From: Phoronis australis
Lineage: Eukaryota; Phoronida; Phoronidae
Assembly (NCBI GenBank): GCA_002633005.1
Contig: NMRA01000192.1
Location: 465,888-529,887, forward strand
Direction of reading: 5' to 3'
DNA length: 64,000 nucleotides
Position 1 is the stretch's first letter. Each line of letters begins with the position of its first letter. Made by a program: the position numbers and the translations under genes. Positions 45,601-57,500 of the stretch are shown here, one piece after another. The notes below the pieces were generated by a model. The model made no database searches. It had not been told where the DNA came from and saw nothing but the letters and a program-made list of their open reading frames with translations.

Positions 45601-48600
45601 GTCTTTTGGCATCGGCGTTTTTACGTTGCTCCCAGATTGTTCAATTCTATTGCCCAGCGAAAAGTTGGGAAGCTTACTCCTGTATCCAATATCTTACACG
45701 ACTGATTAACTTGAGTCTGGCGTTCAGGGTGGGAGCGCCAGCTCTCTTTTGTGCGATAATTGCTCTAATCTCCAATAAGATTGTATCTACCCTGACTGGG
45801 CTGTCGGCTGTTAAAATAAAAGTTAAGTTACAATACATTTGAACATAATCCATTAGCATTTCTGAAATGTTCGTCAAATGGTGATCATGTTTAGTTTTGG
45901 AATCGCTAAAATCGCCCAACTGCAACCGAAGTTACAACAATATATTCTTTCCGAATCCTGCATTTCTGTCTACCATACCACGTTATGATCATTGTGAAAT
46001 TTGGCCGATGTTTTCCTATCTGCACAAGACGAGAGCACGACTGACATTGATTTTTGGACGGCTCCAACTACTGTAGTGCCGCATGTGATGTTTTGTGTCT
46101 GTAATTTTACCTCCTAAATTCCTTGCAGGATTTTTGAAATTTGGCAAGTGTATTTGAGAGCGCTAATAGATGACACTATTCGGCTTTCGTGGTTCCGGCT
46201 ACCGCAGCGTCTCCTAGTGGCAATTTTATTGGCATAGCTCTTGCACGGCTCAGAGTTCCTCATTTTGGCAGATTTTCATGAAATTTGGCAAACAGGTTTC
46301 TACCAAGGAGACAACTAAACCTTCCCATTTCGAGACCGTTCGTCGTGCTCTGTGCCATCTTGTGGCTATTTTTTTTTCTGAACAAAGGGTCTGTACCGTC
46401 GTCTTGCATGATGGACGCATTCCAACGCTCTGCATTGCTCTAGTTTATTGCTCGAGTAGTTAAAGGACTGAGTGAAGCTTTTTGGTGGCGGGCCTGTTGA
46501 ACTTTTGACTTACCTATCGTTGTTATGATTGTGACTGCGTACAATAAAGCGTTGATGAAATCCCACTTATTTTTAGTCGCTTGTCCTGGGAATGTGCCGT
46601 CCCAACCATTTACAGTCTTCTTGTATGAACCTTTCTGAAGAAGAAGTACCAGGGGACTTATTTCACTACTGTAACCTGCAATCAAAACAATTGTTCTACT
46701 AAGCCAGCCGACAACGGAACACCGTCTTGGATAGCAATCCTGGAACAAATACGTGCCCGGCTATTCCTGTTTCAGTATAGAAACCAAAACTGGAAGGCCT
46801 AGGAATAATGTAATAGTGCTTTCTCAGAGTCGGCTGTGTGCCTGCATGAGGTCTGCGAATCATGCTACGGTCAGTTTTGAGTGAAACGATGAATTTAATG
46901 CTTTAAAGCCCACGAATTATAAAAGCTGGGGAAATAATAAGGACCTATGAATTGCTTATCAACGTCCTTGTAGAGGAAATTATAAGAAACAGTAAATGTT
47001 TAAAACAATCCCATTGTTTAGTTGTTTAGCTTGTTGGACGTCATCATGGGACACTGATCTTTAAAGTCCTTAAAGGCGAAGGCAACCTTTTTCATGTCTT
47101 TTTTAGCAAAAATAAGGTTCCATGCTATGAACATTCCCACTAAATAAAATTGGTTCTAACCCCGGTGTTTAAAGTAAACGGCGGGGTATGGAAAATTGAA
47201 CTAGACCGTATTTATCCACCTTGGCTGAGACGCGCTCGGCTCATGCTCAAAGGGATGCCGCCAAGCTGCTCTATTCATCGAGTCACGAGCGAGGATAATT
47301 GACTTCGCTCATGCGGATATGATCAGCTGATTACAGTCTAGCCTAACAACTGTACTTTTTATGGAGAGAATTTTACGTAGTTTTTACTGTAATATTTGAA
47401 AAGAGGAGCGAAAACAAATANTCATTAACAGCTTCACGGTTCACGGCCTGGCAATGCGATTTTCGTTTTAATCGGAAAACAAAACAGCTAGGCGAAGTAC
47501 AGGTTTCAGTTTGCCCTGTACCCGTCGCAGGTCCTTGGCCAAATTGAAATTTGGCAAATGGTTGTCCGACGGAGATGACGGCTAGGTGCTTTCCTTTTTT
47601 CTGGAGAATTTGTCGTATTCTGTTTCTGCGTCATCTAAGGTCCATTTTTATCATGATTATTTTGAGTCGTCTTTTGGCATCGGCGTTTTTACGTTGCTCC
47701 CAGATTGTTCAATTCTATTGCCCAGCAAAAAGTTGGGAAGCTTACCCCTGTATCCAATATCTTACACGACTGATTAACTTGAGTCTGGCGTTCAGGGTGG
47801 GAGCGCCAGCTCTCTTTTGTGCGATAATTGCTCTAATCTCCAATAAGATTGTATCTACCCTGACTGGGCTGTCGGCTGTTAAAATAAAAGTTAAGTTACA
47901 ATACATTTGAACATAATCCATTAGCATTTCTGAAATGTTCGTCAAATGGTGATCATGTTTAGTTTTGGAATCGCTAAAATCGCCCAACTGCAACCGAAGT
48001 TACAACAATATATTCTTTCCGAATCCTGCATTTCTGTCTACCATACCACGTTATGATCATTGTGAAATTTGGCCGATGTTTTCCTATCTGCACAAGACGA
48101 GAGCACGACTGACATTGATTTTTGGACGGCTCCAACTACTGTAGTGCCGCATGTGATGTTTTGTGTCTGTAATTTTACCTCCTAAATTCCTTGCAGGATT
48201 TTTGAAATTTGGCAAGTGTATTTGAGAGCGCTAATAGATGACACTATTCGGCTTTCGTGGTTCCGGCTACCGCAGCGTCTCCTAGTGGCAATTTTATTGG
48301 CATAGCTCTTGCACGGCTCAGAGTTCCTCATTTTGGCAGATTTTCATGAAATTTGGCAAACAGGTTTCTACCAAGGAGACAACTAAACCTTCCCATTTCG
48401 AGACCGTTCGTCGTGCTCTGTGCCATCTTGTGGCTATTTTTTTTTCTGAACAAAGGGTCTGTACCGTCGTCTTGCATGATGGACGCATTCCAACGCTCTG
48501 CATTGCTCTAGTTTATTGCTCGAGTAGTTAAAGGACTGAGTGAAGCTTTTTGGTGGCGGGCCTGTTGAACTTTTGACTTACCTATCGTTGTTATGATTGT

Positions 48601-51600
48601 GACTGCGTACAATAAAGCGTTGATGAAATCCCACTTATTTTTAGTCGCTTGTCCTGGGAATGTGCCGTCCCAACCATTTACAGTCTTCTTGTATGAACCT
48701 TTCTGAAGAAGAAGTACCAGGGGACTTATTTCACTACTGTAACCTGCAATCAAAACAATTGTTCTACTAAGCCAGCCGACAACGGAACACCGTCTTGGAT
48801 AGCAATCCTGGAACAAATACGTGCCCGGCTATTCCTGTTTCAGTATAGAAACCAAAACTGGAAGGCCTAGGAATAATGTAATAGTGCTTTCTCAGAGTCG
48901 GCTGTGTGCCTGCATGAGGTCTGCGAATCATGCTACGGTCAGTTTTGAGTGAAACGATGAATTTAATGCTTTAAAGCCCACGAATTATAAAAGCTGGGGA
49001 AATAATAAGGACCTATGAATTGCTTATCAACGTCCTTGTAGAGGAAATTATAAGAAACAGTAAATGTTTAAAACAATCCCATTGTTTAGTTGTTTAGCTT
49101 GTTGGACGTCATCATGGGACACTGATCTTTAAAGTCCTTAAAGGCGAAGGCAACCTTTTTCATGTCTTTTTTAGCAAAAATAAGGTTCGTTGGTTTTCCC
49201 AGACACATTTTCCCCTTAAATACAGTTTTTCGTAAATTAATTAATTATTCGGTGTCTACTCCGGATGTGACGTTTTGGGAAGCTAGAATTTCCCGCCTAT
49301 TTCTTTTTGTATAGTCTGACTGTGATAGCTGTCGAGTCAGTCAATGTTCTATCTCGGTTTTGATAAGTTCGGTCATCGTGTGATTTTGTTTACGAGTCAG
49401 TCAACATGCCACACTGTTGTTGCGTACCGGGATGTACTCATTATTGTCTTACGGACAGAGGAACAACTGTCCCACTTGCCAGAGTGTCCCGCGACACACT
49501 CCCACTGATAGCGACCTGAGCACACAAACTGTTTACACCCCGCCGTGTGACTTCCACAATAAACTTATCAAAGTTTGGCTCACCGATCTGTTCATTGAAC
49601 GACGAACTCATCCTCTTCACTGGATTTCGAGCGGCGCCTGTACATGTATTCACTCCCACTACTCAACATCGCAGCAGGGCTGCTTACAGGCTTTGGGCCA
49701 TAATGAGTACATCGATCCCGGTACGCAGCAGCAGTGTGTCATGTTGACTGACTCGTACACCAAAGCAAACGACGACTGAACTTATGACAACCGAGGTAGA
49801 TGAATGACTGACTCGACAACGCTCATATAGTTAGACTATTGGAAAAGAAATTGGCGCGAAATCCTTGCCTCGATCCCAAAACGTCACTTCCGGAGTAGAG
49901 AACGAATAATTAATCAAATTACCAAAAACTGTAATTAAGTGGAAAATATGTCTGGGATAATCATCGAACCTTATTTTTGCTAAAAATGACACGAAAAAAG
50001 GTTGCCTTCGCCTTTAAGTTATCCCAAAGGGCAATCTAGTTCGAAGCTGAAAAAATATAAAAAGTTAAGTAATACGTAACATGGCATAATGTTCACGTCC
50101 TTTCTGTTTTCAAACTAAAAGCCTTTTTGAGCACAATTTTGTACCTGGGCCGAGATCACTGAGAAAATCATCGACTATTTCCGTCTATTTCCGTGACCTG
50201 AGTTCCTGTGCATCAGTTCAGGAATGATTTCTAAATGACGGTCATGTTGTCCTTGAAAACGTATTGAAATCACCGTGAGCGTAAATCAGCATAACGCGAA
50301 ATGATCGTGATAGAATCTCGGGGGTTACAGGGGCTATAAACTTGATACCCTTTTATTAGCGATTTCAATAGTTTATACCCATTCGGGCTGTAGGAGCATT
50401 AAACATGGTAATTGCGCCTGGTCTGGCAATGGAACTTAACGCCATCGAAGGTAATGTGTATAGGCCTGAAATCGCATGTTACCGGCCAAACAAAGGTTTG
50501 TGGTTTTCTCCGGAATTTCCACAGACCCGAAAATGAGGCTAGATTTTTCGGGTCGGTCTATTACGACCAAAACGCGATATGTGCTTTGTTAGTTTGGTTG
50601 GGTTTTTTTGATTCCCTCATTTTGTTTTTTTTATACAAACTTGATTATTCGTTGTCCAAATTTTTTTGCATATGTATAATCATAAGTTTATGAAGAACGT
50701 CGCAGCCGACAATCGGCTACTGATGTCAGGCCTGACCATGCTCAAATTTCAGCAAAAGTACCCGTAAATTAGAGGGAAAAAACTTCCTAGATCAGCAAAT
50801 GTCGTCGTCATATGGTGAAACTGATGCAAAGTACTAGCCTGGAGTCACCAATTGCAGTGAGACTACCCGTAGGCCTACGTGTGAGCGCACTGGGTGCGTA
50901 CTAATTGGCAGCAAATCGGAACCGGCTTTACTGGCAGTTAAAATGTAAAATAGAAAAAAAACATCCTCACACGGCGATGGCGATGTTTCAATAAACAAAC
51001 AAAAAAAGTTTTATCTCAAATGAGTGAGCTCCGCACAACAGTTACAAAAACGCACACCTGTGCTTGATTTTGCTGCCCGGAGACAGTAACTGCACCCAGG
51101 GGCGCATCCAGGATTTTGAGTAAGGGGGCCAGGGCAGAGTATTAGCCAGGATATTGCCCGTCAGGCGCACCCCTAACTGCCAAATGGACCTGGGAGAATT
51201 ATAGGGGGACATGGCCTCCTCTAAATCTGCTTGTGGCACTTGCCGTGGCTCTTCGACAGGAAAATAATCTCTTGCTAAATTGAGTTTGGTTTTCAATTAT
51301 TAGGGAAAATATATTTTAAAACATGTCAAAAATTTACACTACATACCTCTGTTGTCTAAATATAAAAATTCCACGACGCAAACGGGAGGTGTAGTGAACT
51401 GCAGTCAATGAGCTGAATGTCGGTGATGGGAAAATATCGAAGTGTTGGGAGCATGACGCAGCAATTTTTAATCGCTTTGTCACCCGAATTTCACTCATTC
51501 AAGGCCCGGGTAGCTAATTAATGTGTTCACTAGCCCCGCGGAGCACAAATGTCCGAGCACGGCAGGCCAGGCGGTCCCGCTCCGCCAGATCAGCAGACTT

Positions 51601-53864
51601 ATACGAATGTTTCTGTGTGAGTGGGATTACTTCTTTCAGTTTATACCATTTGGCTCCATGGCAAGTTCTCTCATTCACACCAGTTTGAAACTCGCCATGG
51701 AGTCTGGTTCATCACCAGCTGATTAGAGAATATCACAGTTTTCCGGTTAGCGTGTTACTCCTCGAAAAATAGTTCGACACGACTGGGTGATAAGCGCTGT
51801 CTTAAAAGCTATTGACATTCAATTTGGTCACCGTGTACGCGTTGTTTCTATTTGTGGTATTGTTAATCAAGATCAGCATTTGTAATTAATCCTCCGAGTA
51901 TATCAATACGCACCCTTGTTTATAATCTATCCATAACAAATGCTTGTAGTTTCAAGCTGATTAGTTCATCGATATTTAAAAATCGAAAAGCATACTTTGT
52001 TGTTTTTCCCAGCTGAATACCGCTGTAAAAAATGTTTATTTTTAACGAAAATTATTGGTTTATGCATTTTGAAAATTATCCAGTATCTACTGTCAGTGAT
52101 CATGTTTACTACAGTTTATTGGGTCTTGTTCGTACTGGACAATGCTGCCATCACAACAGCCTCTGGCTTTGGAGCCTCATTCTTTTCATTCAGGTGAAAG
52201 CCGCTCAGAAGAAAGTTGAAGGAGCAGCGGTGAAAATTATCGTATGTCTTTAGAAATGTCCTTGAATTATTCAGGCATGATTTAATCGGGTTAATTAGTC
52301 ACATCTTCGACTCATTATAACCTTTTGCAGATGACGTAAGGTTTACCTTTTAATAAACCGAAAGTAAGCCTGAATGTCAAGTTATTTCTGTAAAAAAGTG
52401 CAAACCCTTCCGGCTACCCACTTCTGCGTCGGACATTCTCAAAATGTCCACCCACGAAACAGCCGAGGATCGCCTCCTCGATTTCACTATTTCAATTGAC
52501 TCAGCTGGGAGCCTTTTTGAGGAATGGGAGATTTCTAAAAAATCATAAATATGACAGGATGTTATGGCTTTTAGCTTAGTCAAAGCTAATGAGGTCAAAG
52601 CAGTAAACAAAACAAAGAACAAAATACGCTTTAGTTTGTCGTAATTAAACCGATTTCGCCCTTATGAGGCGAACATATCAAAAGCCTGGTGTGTCGGTTA
52701 ACGTAGTGAAGGTATAGATTTGCTAATTATCTCTGTCAGTTTAATTGTTTGAACGTTTTAGCGGTGTACAGTATTCTTGTCTTTTTAAACATTCTCTTAA
52801 CATTCCATGTTCTTGTCCTTGATGGTTGCTTAGTTTTGGTTTTATTAGTTTTGTTTTGATAATCTATTTGTTTACAAGCAGATGACACTTGAGTGCCATG
52901 ACCCATGAGGAATGGCCAAGTATGATGTAATTTGTTTACAATAGAATACAGTTGTATACTAGAGAAGATTCTTGTAGATTCCAGCATATAAGTGATTCAA
53001 ATAGAACCGTAGTCTGGAACATCCTAGAGCCCACACTTTATAAGTGCGTCTAAGATTAGATAGATTCTGGAAAGTTCTAGAATGCGCACGAATTGTTGAA
53101 GTACCGAGTTCCGAAAGGTATTCGGTAAGTACCGGTCATTGATTATCTGCGCCCACCCACCCACGGGGTAAAACGTGACAACCTGTGACACCTCGCTAGT
53201 ATGTTGCCAGCCAGCTACCTGGTAGCTGAAAATTTGTACAACTTTGTGTCGAGGCTATTTTTTTACGTAACTGTAGCTCTACTGCATTAAAGTTCGTCTT
53301 TGTCTTACATCATAAAATAGTTTGCTTGACTACTTGACCACTCAATAGATGTCAGCCTTCACTGCGGTATGCTTTGTTATTGCGGGTGTCTGAAGGAACC
53401 CTGTTGGCACTGTCCCCTCTGTTATCTAGCTGAGGGTCACCTACATGTAATTCCCATTTCATTCTGCCTACAGTTCTTACATTGGCGATTTGACCATTTC
53501 TAATCAACACACGCGTACAATTTTAATTGCAGAATTCCATCAAATCTTAAAACATCTACCTCATACCAGTTCTGTTTGTTGTACAATCGATATGTAGACA
53601 CCTGAGACTAATAAGGTCAACGAGTTTCGTCTGTAATTCCAACGCTTCCTCTTGCATGATGCGCAGGCGCGCCTCTCGCGGTTTCTGTTCCAACGCTATG
53701 AACATCATAGTTCCAAGAACACTGTAGATGGACAAGAGTAGCCACACGCCAGCAGTTGAGAACAGGAATTTCAAAAATGTTACGCAACATGTCGTATCAC
53801 TGTTGTCGCCGTTGTCTTCTGTTTTCTTGTAATTTTCTTTCCGTTTCTCCACTAATGACAACAT
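42654..53864 (-). CDS. Two-pore-domain K+ channel A (KCNK/K2P), 3 exons
   Basis: Exons: 53864-53567, 48743-48582 (or its assembly duplicate 46675-46514) and 43750-42654, with phase-1 junctions; about 518 aa. M1 is LLLSIYSVLGTMMFIALE. The extracellular cap includes CLHIDC with a glycosylation site NRT. Pore 1 reads TIITTIGYGH, with an intron splitting the first Gly of GYG. M2 is near IVYAMFGIPLVLLYF. A basic, Ser-rich cytosolic loop of about 200 residues starts with a Cys cluster (CCNACC). M3 follows WKNKFRY, pore 2 is TLTTIGLGDLVPG, then M4 and a short tail ending FAAIHS. The long M2-M3 loop and short tail resemble TRESK (KCNK18), but I see no PxIxIT calcineurin site, so orthology is not claimed. 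It should form a leak K+ channel as a dimer at the plasma membrane. Channel B is immediately upstream. Confidence 0.9.
44019..44442. other. Sequence gap (424 N) flanked by C runs
   Basis: The gap lies in the intron before the last exon of K2P gene A. Flanks carry C-rich repeat sequence, including an inverted GGGGGGTTCAGGGGG / CCCCCCCTG region at 43838-43868. Splice phases on both sides match, so no exon need be missing. Confidence 0.95.
44630..44800 (+). repeat. Dispersed repeat family R2, diverged copy
   Basis: CAGTGAAAGCAGTTCTTTGT and flanking sequence match the copies at 18118 and 55736. It lies in the K2P A intron. Confidence 0.55.
44811..44932 (-). mobile_element. GCGGATCC-family MITE, reverse diverged copy
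   Basis: GTGATGGATTTAGAGGGGGC at the left and CTGCCCTGGCCTCCCCTAA near the right match the reverse of 59063-59222. Confidence 0.55.
45354..47120 (+). repeat. Direct duplication containing K2P A exon 2, left copy
   Basis: The 1767 bp match 47422-49188 at a constant 2068-base offset, with only a few substitutions (for example near 45571, 45660 and 45679). It includes exon 2 of K2P gene A (46675-46514, minus) with intact splice sites. The matching region ends 47 bases into a TTAA-inserted element (47074), after which the two copies diverge. Confidence 0.95.
47074..47420. mobile_element. Truncated TTAA element sharing a Kolobok-type end
   Basis: After TTAA (47070-47073) come AGGCGAAGGCAACC and about 35 more bases identical to the start of the element at 49142. 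The next 300 bp, up to the N at 47421, differ completely. Either this copy holds another member of the family at the same site, or the contig end is misjoined. No coding sequence is seen. Confidence 0.6.
47422..49188 (+). repeat. Direct duplication containing K2P A exon 2, right copy
   Basis: The copy starts at the base after the single N (47421). It contains the second exon-2 copy (48743-48582, minus), identical in protein. It continues into the complete fold-back element at 49142-50013, so it is linked to exon 1 on the right. Confidence 0.95.
49142..50013. mobile_element. Fold-back TTAA element derived from the Kolobok family
   Basis: TTAA flanks both sides (49138-49141 and 50014-50017). 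The 872 bp form an inverted repeat with arms of about 300 bp (49142-49446 against 49699-50013). Each arm includes the THAP start (ATGCCACACTGTTGTTGCG in the left arm). The unpaired centre is an inverted, internally deleted piece of the same ORF region seen at 40000-40290. It is non-autonomous and lies in K2P A intron 1. Confidence 0.8.
51099..51236 (+). mobile_element. GCGGATCC-family MITE, diverged copy
   Basis: GGCGCATCCAGGATTTTGAG, then CAGGGCAGAGTATTAGCCAGG-like sequence, and an end at CCTCTAAATCTGC. It matches 59063-59222. Confidence 0.7.
51868..52258 (+). repeat. Dispersed repeat, second copy of 829-1225
   Basis: Similarity runs from GATCAGCATTTGTA to GTCTTTAGAAATG, with several deletions relative to the first copy. 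Confidence 0.65.
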
Positions 53865-54571
53865 GCCTGAATTTTCTTATAAACGAAATGATCTGACAAC
53901 CTAATGCAAGGCATCAGCTGTTTGAGATTCGGGATTGTTTAACTCAATAAGCTTATGTTTTCAGCTTCTCAAAGCCCTCAGTTTTAATCTTTGTAGCGTC
54001 GTCAGCATTTGTTCAGCCCCGTGGCTGTGATCTTTCATATCATATCTAACATCTGAGCCTGTCAAGCATGATTGCTCAGTTTACCGTCATCTTCAATTGT
54101 ATTGTCCTCGATTGAAAAAATGTTGACCAACGTACTCTTTCCACTGTGCTTCGCTGTTGTATTGCTCAATCAGATGGCTTACTGAAGCATCTTGTGTTGA
54201 GTCATACCAGAGTTTAGTTCGACATGACTCATTCATTCACGTAGTCACTTTGAGGAAAGACAGCCACTTTTCTTTTTATCAATCACGAAAGAAAAAGAAC
54301 GGCCATAAGTGCTCCCTGTCTCTCGAATTTACAAATTCACCTTTTTTGTAAAAATGCAGAGAGCATTGCAATAATTGAAAATTTGTGTTTTTATGTGTTC
54401 AATAAATGGGAAACATTTTTTTAAATATTTTTGTGATCTTGCTCAGAATTAGTATCAAATTTAGATTATTAGACCCTTGATATTTACCAAATTTGGACTG
54501 TCTGTAGAAATGAGATTTCAGGATATCAGTTTATACTGTGGGTACCGTACAGGTAGCATTTCCCAACTTTT

Positions 54572-57500
54572 TCAGGAATGAATGGCCGTGAATATGGTTT
54601 CGGTGTCTGATTCTTTATTTGTCTTTTTCTTCGTCAGTCCTATCTTTTTTGCCAGGCCGACCAAAACGGTCTTGACCTCGTGCTGCATGAGATCCAACGA
54701 CATCGCGATTAGAGCTAATCCGACAAGGACGTAGACTCCGCATACAACAGATTTTCCAGCGCCATTATCCTTGAAACCGGGCACAAAGTCGCCCAACCCT
54801 ATTGTAGTGAGCGTGACGAATGTGAAGTAAAAGGCCTGCATGAAAGTCCACTGCTCCCAGAACGTGAAGATCATTGCGCCTAGCATGATGTAACTGGCCA
54901 TAATGAGCATAGTAAGAGAAACTGGAACAGAAGAGTGACGGTATCTGTTCTTCCATGAGAGGTACTGGTCTCTGAACTCTGCCAAAGATGAATCGTTGTT
55001 GGTGTTCGCCTGCACGTCAGCTATGCGCTCCAGACTTGATAGTGCCTGAACACCGTAGATGGCAACCTCGCTGCGAGGGTCGCTATATTCACTTGTCGAT
55101 GAAGTGACAGGTGTCATTACAGCATTGTTCTTTTTCTCATTCGACAATGGCGAGGGCTCCTTCGACTCTGGCGACGACTTGGTTTTCCTTCCCTTTAATT
55201 TGTTCCGATTGTTTCGGTTTACATTAAGTTGTCTTAAAGAGCGTGGTGCGTCGAGGACGGACCTTTTATATTTTGCACGAACCTCACTTTCCGATTTGCT
55301 AGTCAAAGCAGAAGCTGGAGATAAGCCTTTAGTCTTGCCCTTGCTTTTAGTGGATTTGTTTACCTTTACATAGGGCGCCGATTTGTTCAGTGACGATGTG
55401 ATTGGGCTAGTCGGTGCAAAAGACCTTGCTTCGGTGTTACAGCACTGCTTACAGCAACGAGTGCAGCAAGCGTTGCAGCAAACATGGTGGTAGACGTACC
55501 TCACGAGGTCTGCCATGAAGCCTCCGATATTGGCAAGATACAGAAGTGTCAAAGGTATGCCGAACAATGCGTACGCTATCGTCGTTAATTGGCCGTATAT
55601 CGTTTTTGGAACGATGTGCCCGTATCCTGAAATCATAGCTCGTGATTATCTAATTGAATGGCTTTTCTTCTTAAATAAAATCGACGTGAGAATAGACGGA
55701 GAAGACTGATGTAGAACTTAGCACTGTGAGTGTGAGGTCGCATTTTGGACTAGAAAGGGTAACTACTCGGCATATTTGTACAGAATTTTGCCGCTGGTTG
55801 TAAATCACAGGTTTCGCTGTCAAACATTAGGCCTTTTGAAATTAACATGTAAGGTCAGCAGGGCTTGGAATGACCAATGACAAAAAGGAGGAAAATTTAC
55901 CAGGTGACGTATCGTTCCACAAATAAATAGGCTTTTGCGTTAGAAACATTTTGTGTTGAAAAAATTGACTGAAATAAATGTGTTTCCACCAAGAAAGTCA
56001 ACATTAAGATAAAAAGACGAGAAAAGAGTAATCTGAAAATAAAATAAGAGGAACTCGAAACCAAAACAGACTAAGGAAATCCTCTTATAAGAGGAAAATT
56101 CCAAGCCCCGGGTCAGTGAAAGCAGTTCTTCGTGAACCCTAAGTATACAACTGTCCCAGTTGGAACTGTCCCAGTTGGAACTGTCCCAGTTGGAACTGTC
56201 CCAGTTGGAACTGTCCCAGTTGGAACTGTGAACAAAGGGTTTATGTTCGTGGTTCAGAATACAGTATAATTGTTTGATTACTCCGTGTGGCTCCATGAAT
56301 AGGTGAGTCCAGAATTGTGGGATCAATCTGCTACCTCGACAAGCGATTGTCCCGTGACCATTAGTGTTTATGCGCCTGCACCACTGATAGATCATTATCA
56401 GACAATCTCCAGGGGAAGCGAATGAATATATATACTAATCGTAAAATACATGTACTTCTCATGGCGCAATTTCCTGGTGTTCAGTAGACTGTAGCCTGAT
56501 CACCTACTCGGGACGATCGAAATTCCTGACCAAACCGCAAGTATTTTTAGGGGTGTACCCCATGCGGGTTCACACCCACACCTACATGTATTAAGTTGAT
56601 GGCGTTGGGATAAGAGTTTCCTCACAAATCAAGGCGTTTGTTCACTTTTTTACCCGTTGGACTAGCCTACTCAAATCGGTGATGATAACCTGGAGTCGCT
56701 CAGAGGAGTTCATTAGGTATCAAAGCCGAGAACGTCATGACGACTATTTTGCGTTGTGCTTAATAAAAAAATCAAACGCCATTTGCAGTTCGTGTGGGAA
56801 TTATTTAGAACTGCTGATATTATTGCGTTATACGTCTCTTTGCACTGATGAGTTTCCAGATAGCCAAAGCCAATGCATGTGAATCTCAAAGCATAAACTG
56901 TACATGTAGATTTGTGCGATGCGCGTCATCCCGGTAATCTAGAATCGAGCAAATTTCGGGCAACTGACGCAGGCAATTGTCTGCGCGGTAAGCTGACAGA
57001 CGAGTTAATGATACATGTACATGTAGATGCTATGTCCATGTAAGTGTCAACTTTTATTTACGATTAATTGAACTTTTGTTTGCTTATAATTATACTAAAA
57101 GAAAGTCTTCTCTCAGAAATCGTGAACTAGCGTAAAATCACGGTGCCGCTTTGGTAGGCATATATCCCACAATACTGTGTAAACATGACGACTCTCTAGC
57201 TGTGAAAAGGTTATTGTAGACCATCGTGAACGTCGTCTATTTTTAAAGAGCAGGTTCCAGCGTGTGACACATTGGAGAAAGGTCTCATCTAAATAATGCA
57301 TTTAACTCACAGGTAAAGTACTCGTTAGACAATTACGTGTAACAGAAACAATTTGGCTCATTAATATGAGATGTTTGTTGTCCTGAAATAGTAGAGGTAT
57401 TGAAAAATGTATCTCAATATCATGATATGTGATGCAAAACATAAAGATTTTCAATGTACCTATTAAAGTTATCGTGGTTATGCAAAACAGTAGTGAGTTG

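Larger units (their letters stand above)
50014..53566. other. K2P A intron 1 remainder, no exon seen
   Basis: Apart from the MITE at 51099-51236 and the dispersed repeat at 51868-52258, I see no exon, tandem array or RNA gene. Confidence 0.5.
55736..56235 (+). repeat. Dispersed repeat family R2 with nested insertion and minisatellite
   Basis: The family copy is split by a MITE at 55859-56110, which duplicated GGTCAG of the repeat itself. After the insertion the copy resumes with GGTCAGTGAAAGCAGTTC and runs into a 15-bp tandem array. It lies in the K2P B intron between exons 2 and 3. Confidence 0.7.

Noticed and set aside
55940-56395. 151-codon minus ORF with SSNWD repeats
   Set aside because: Generated by the 15-bp minisatellite and neighbouring repeat; no splice or family support.
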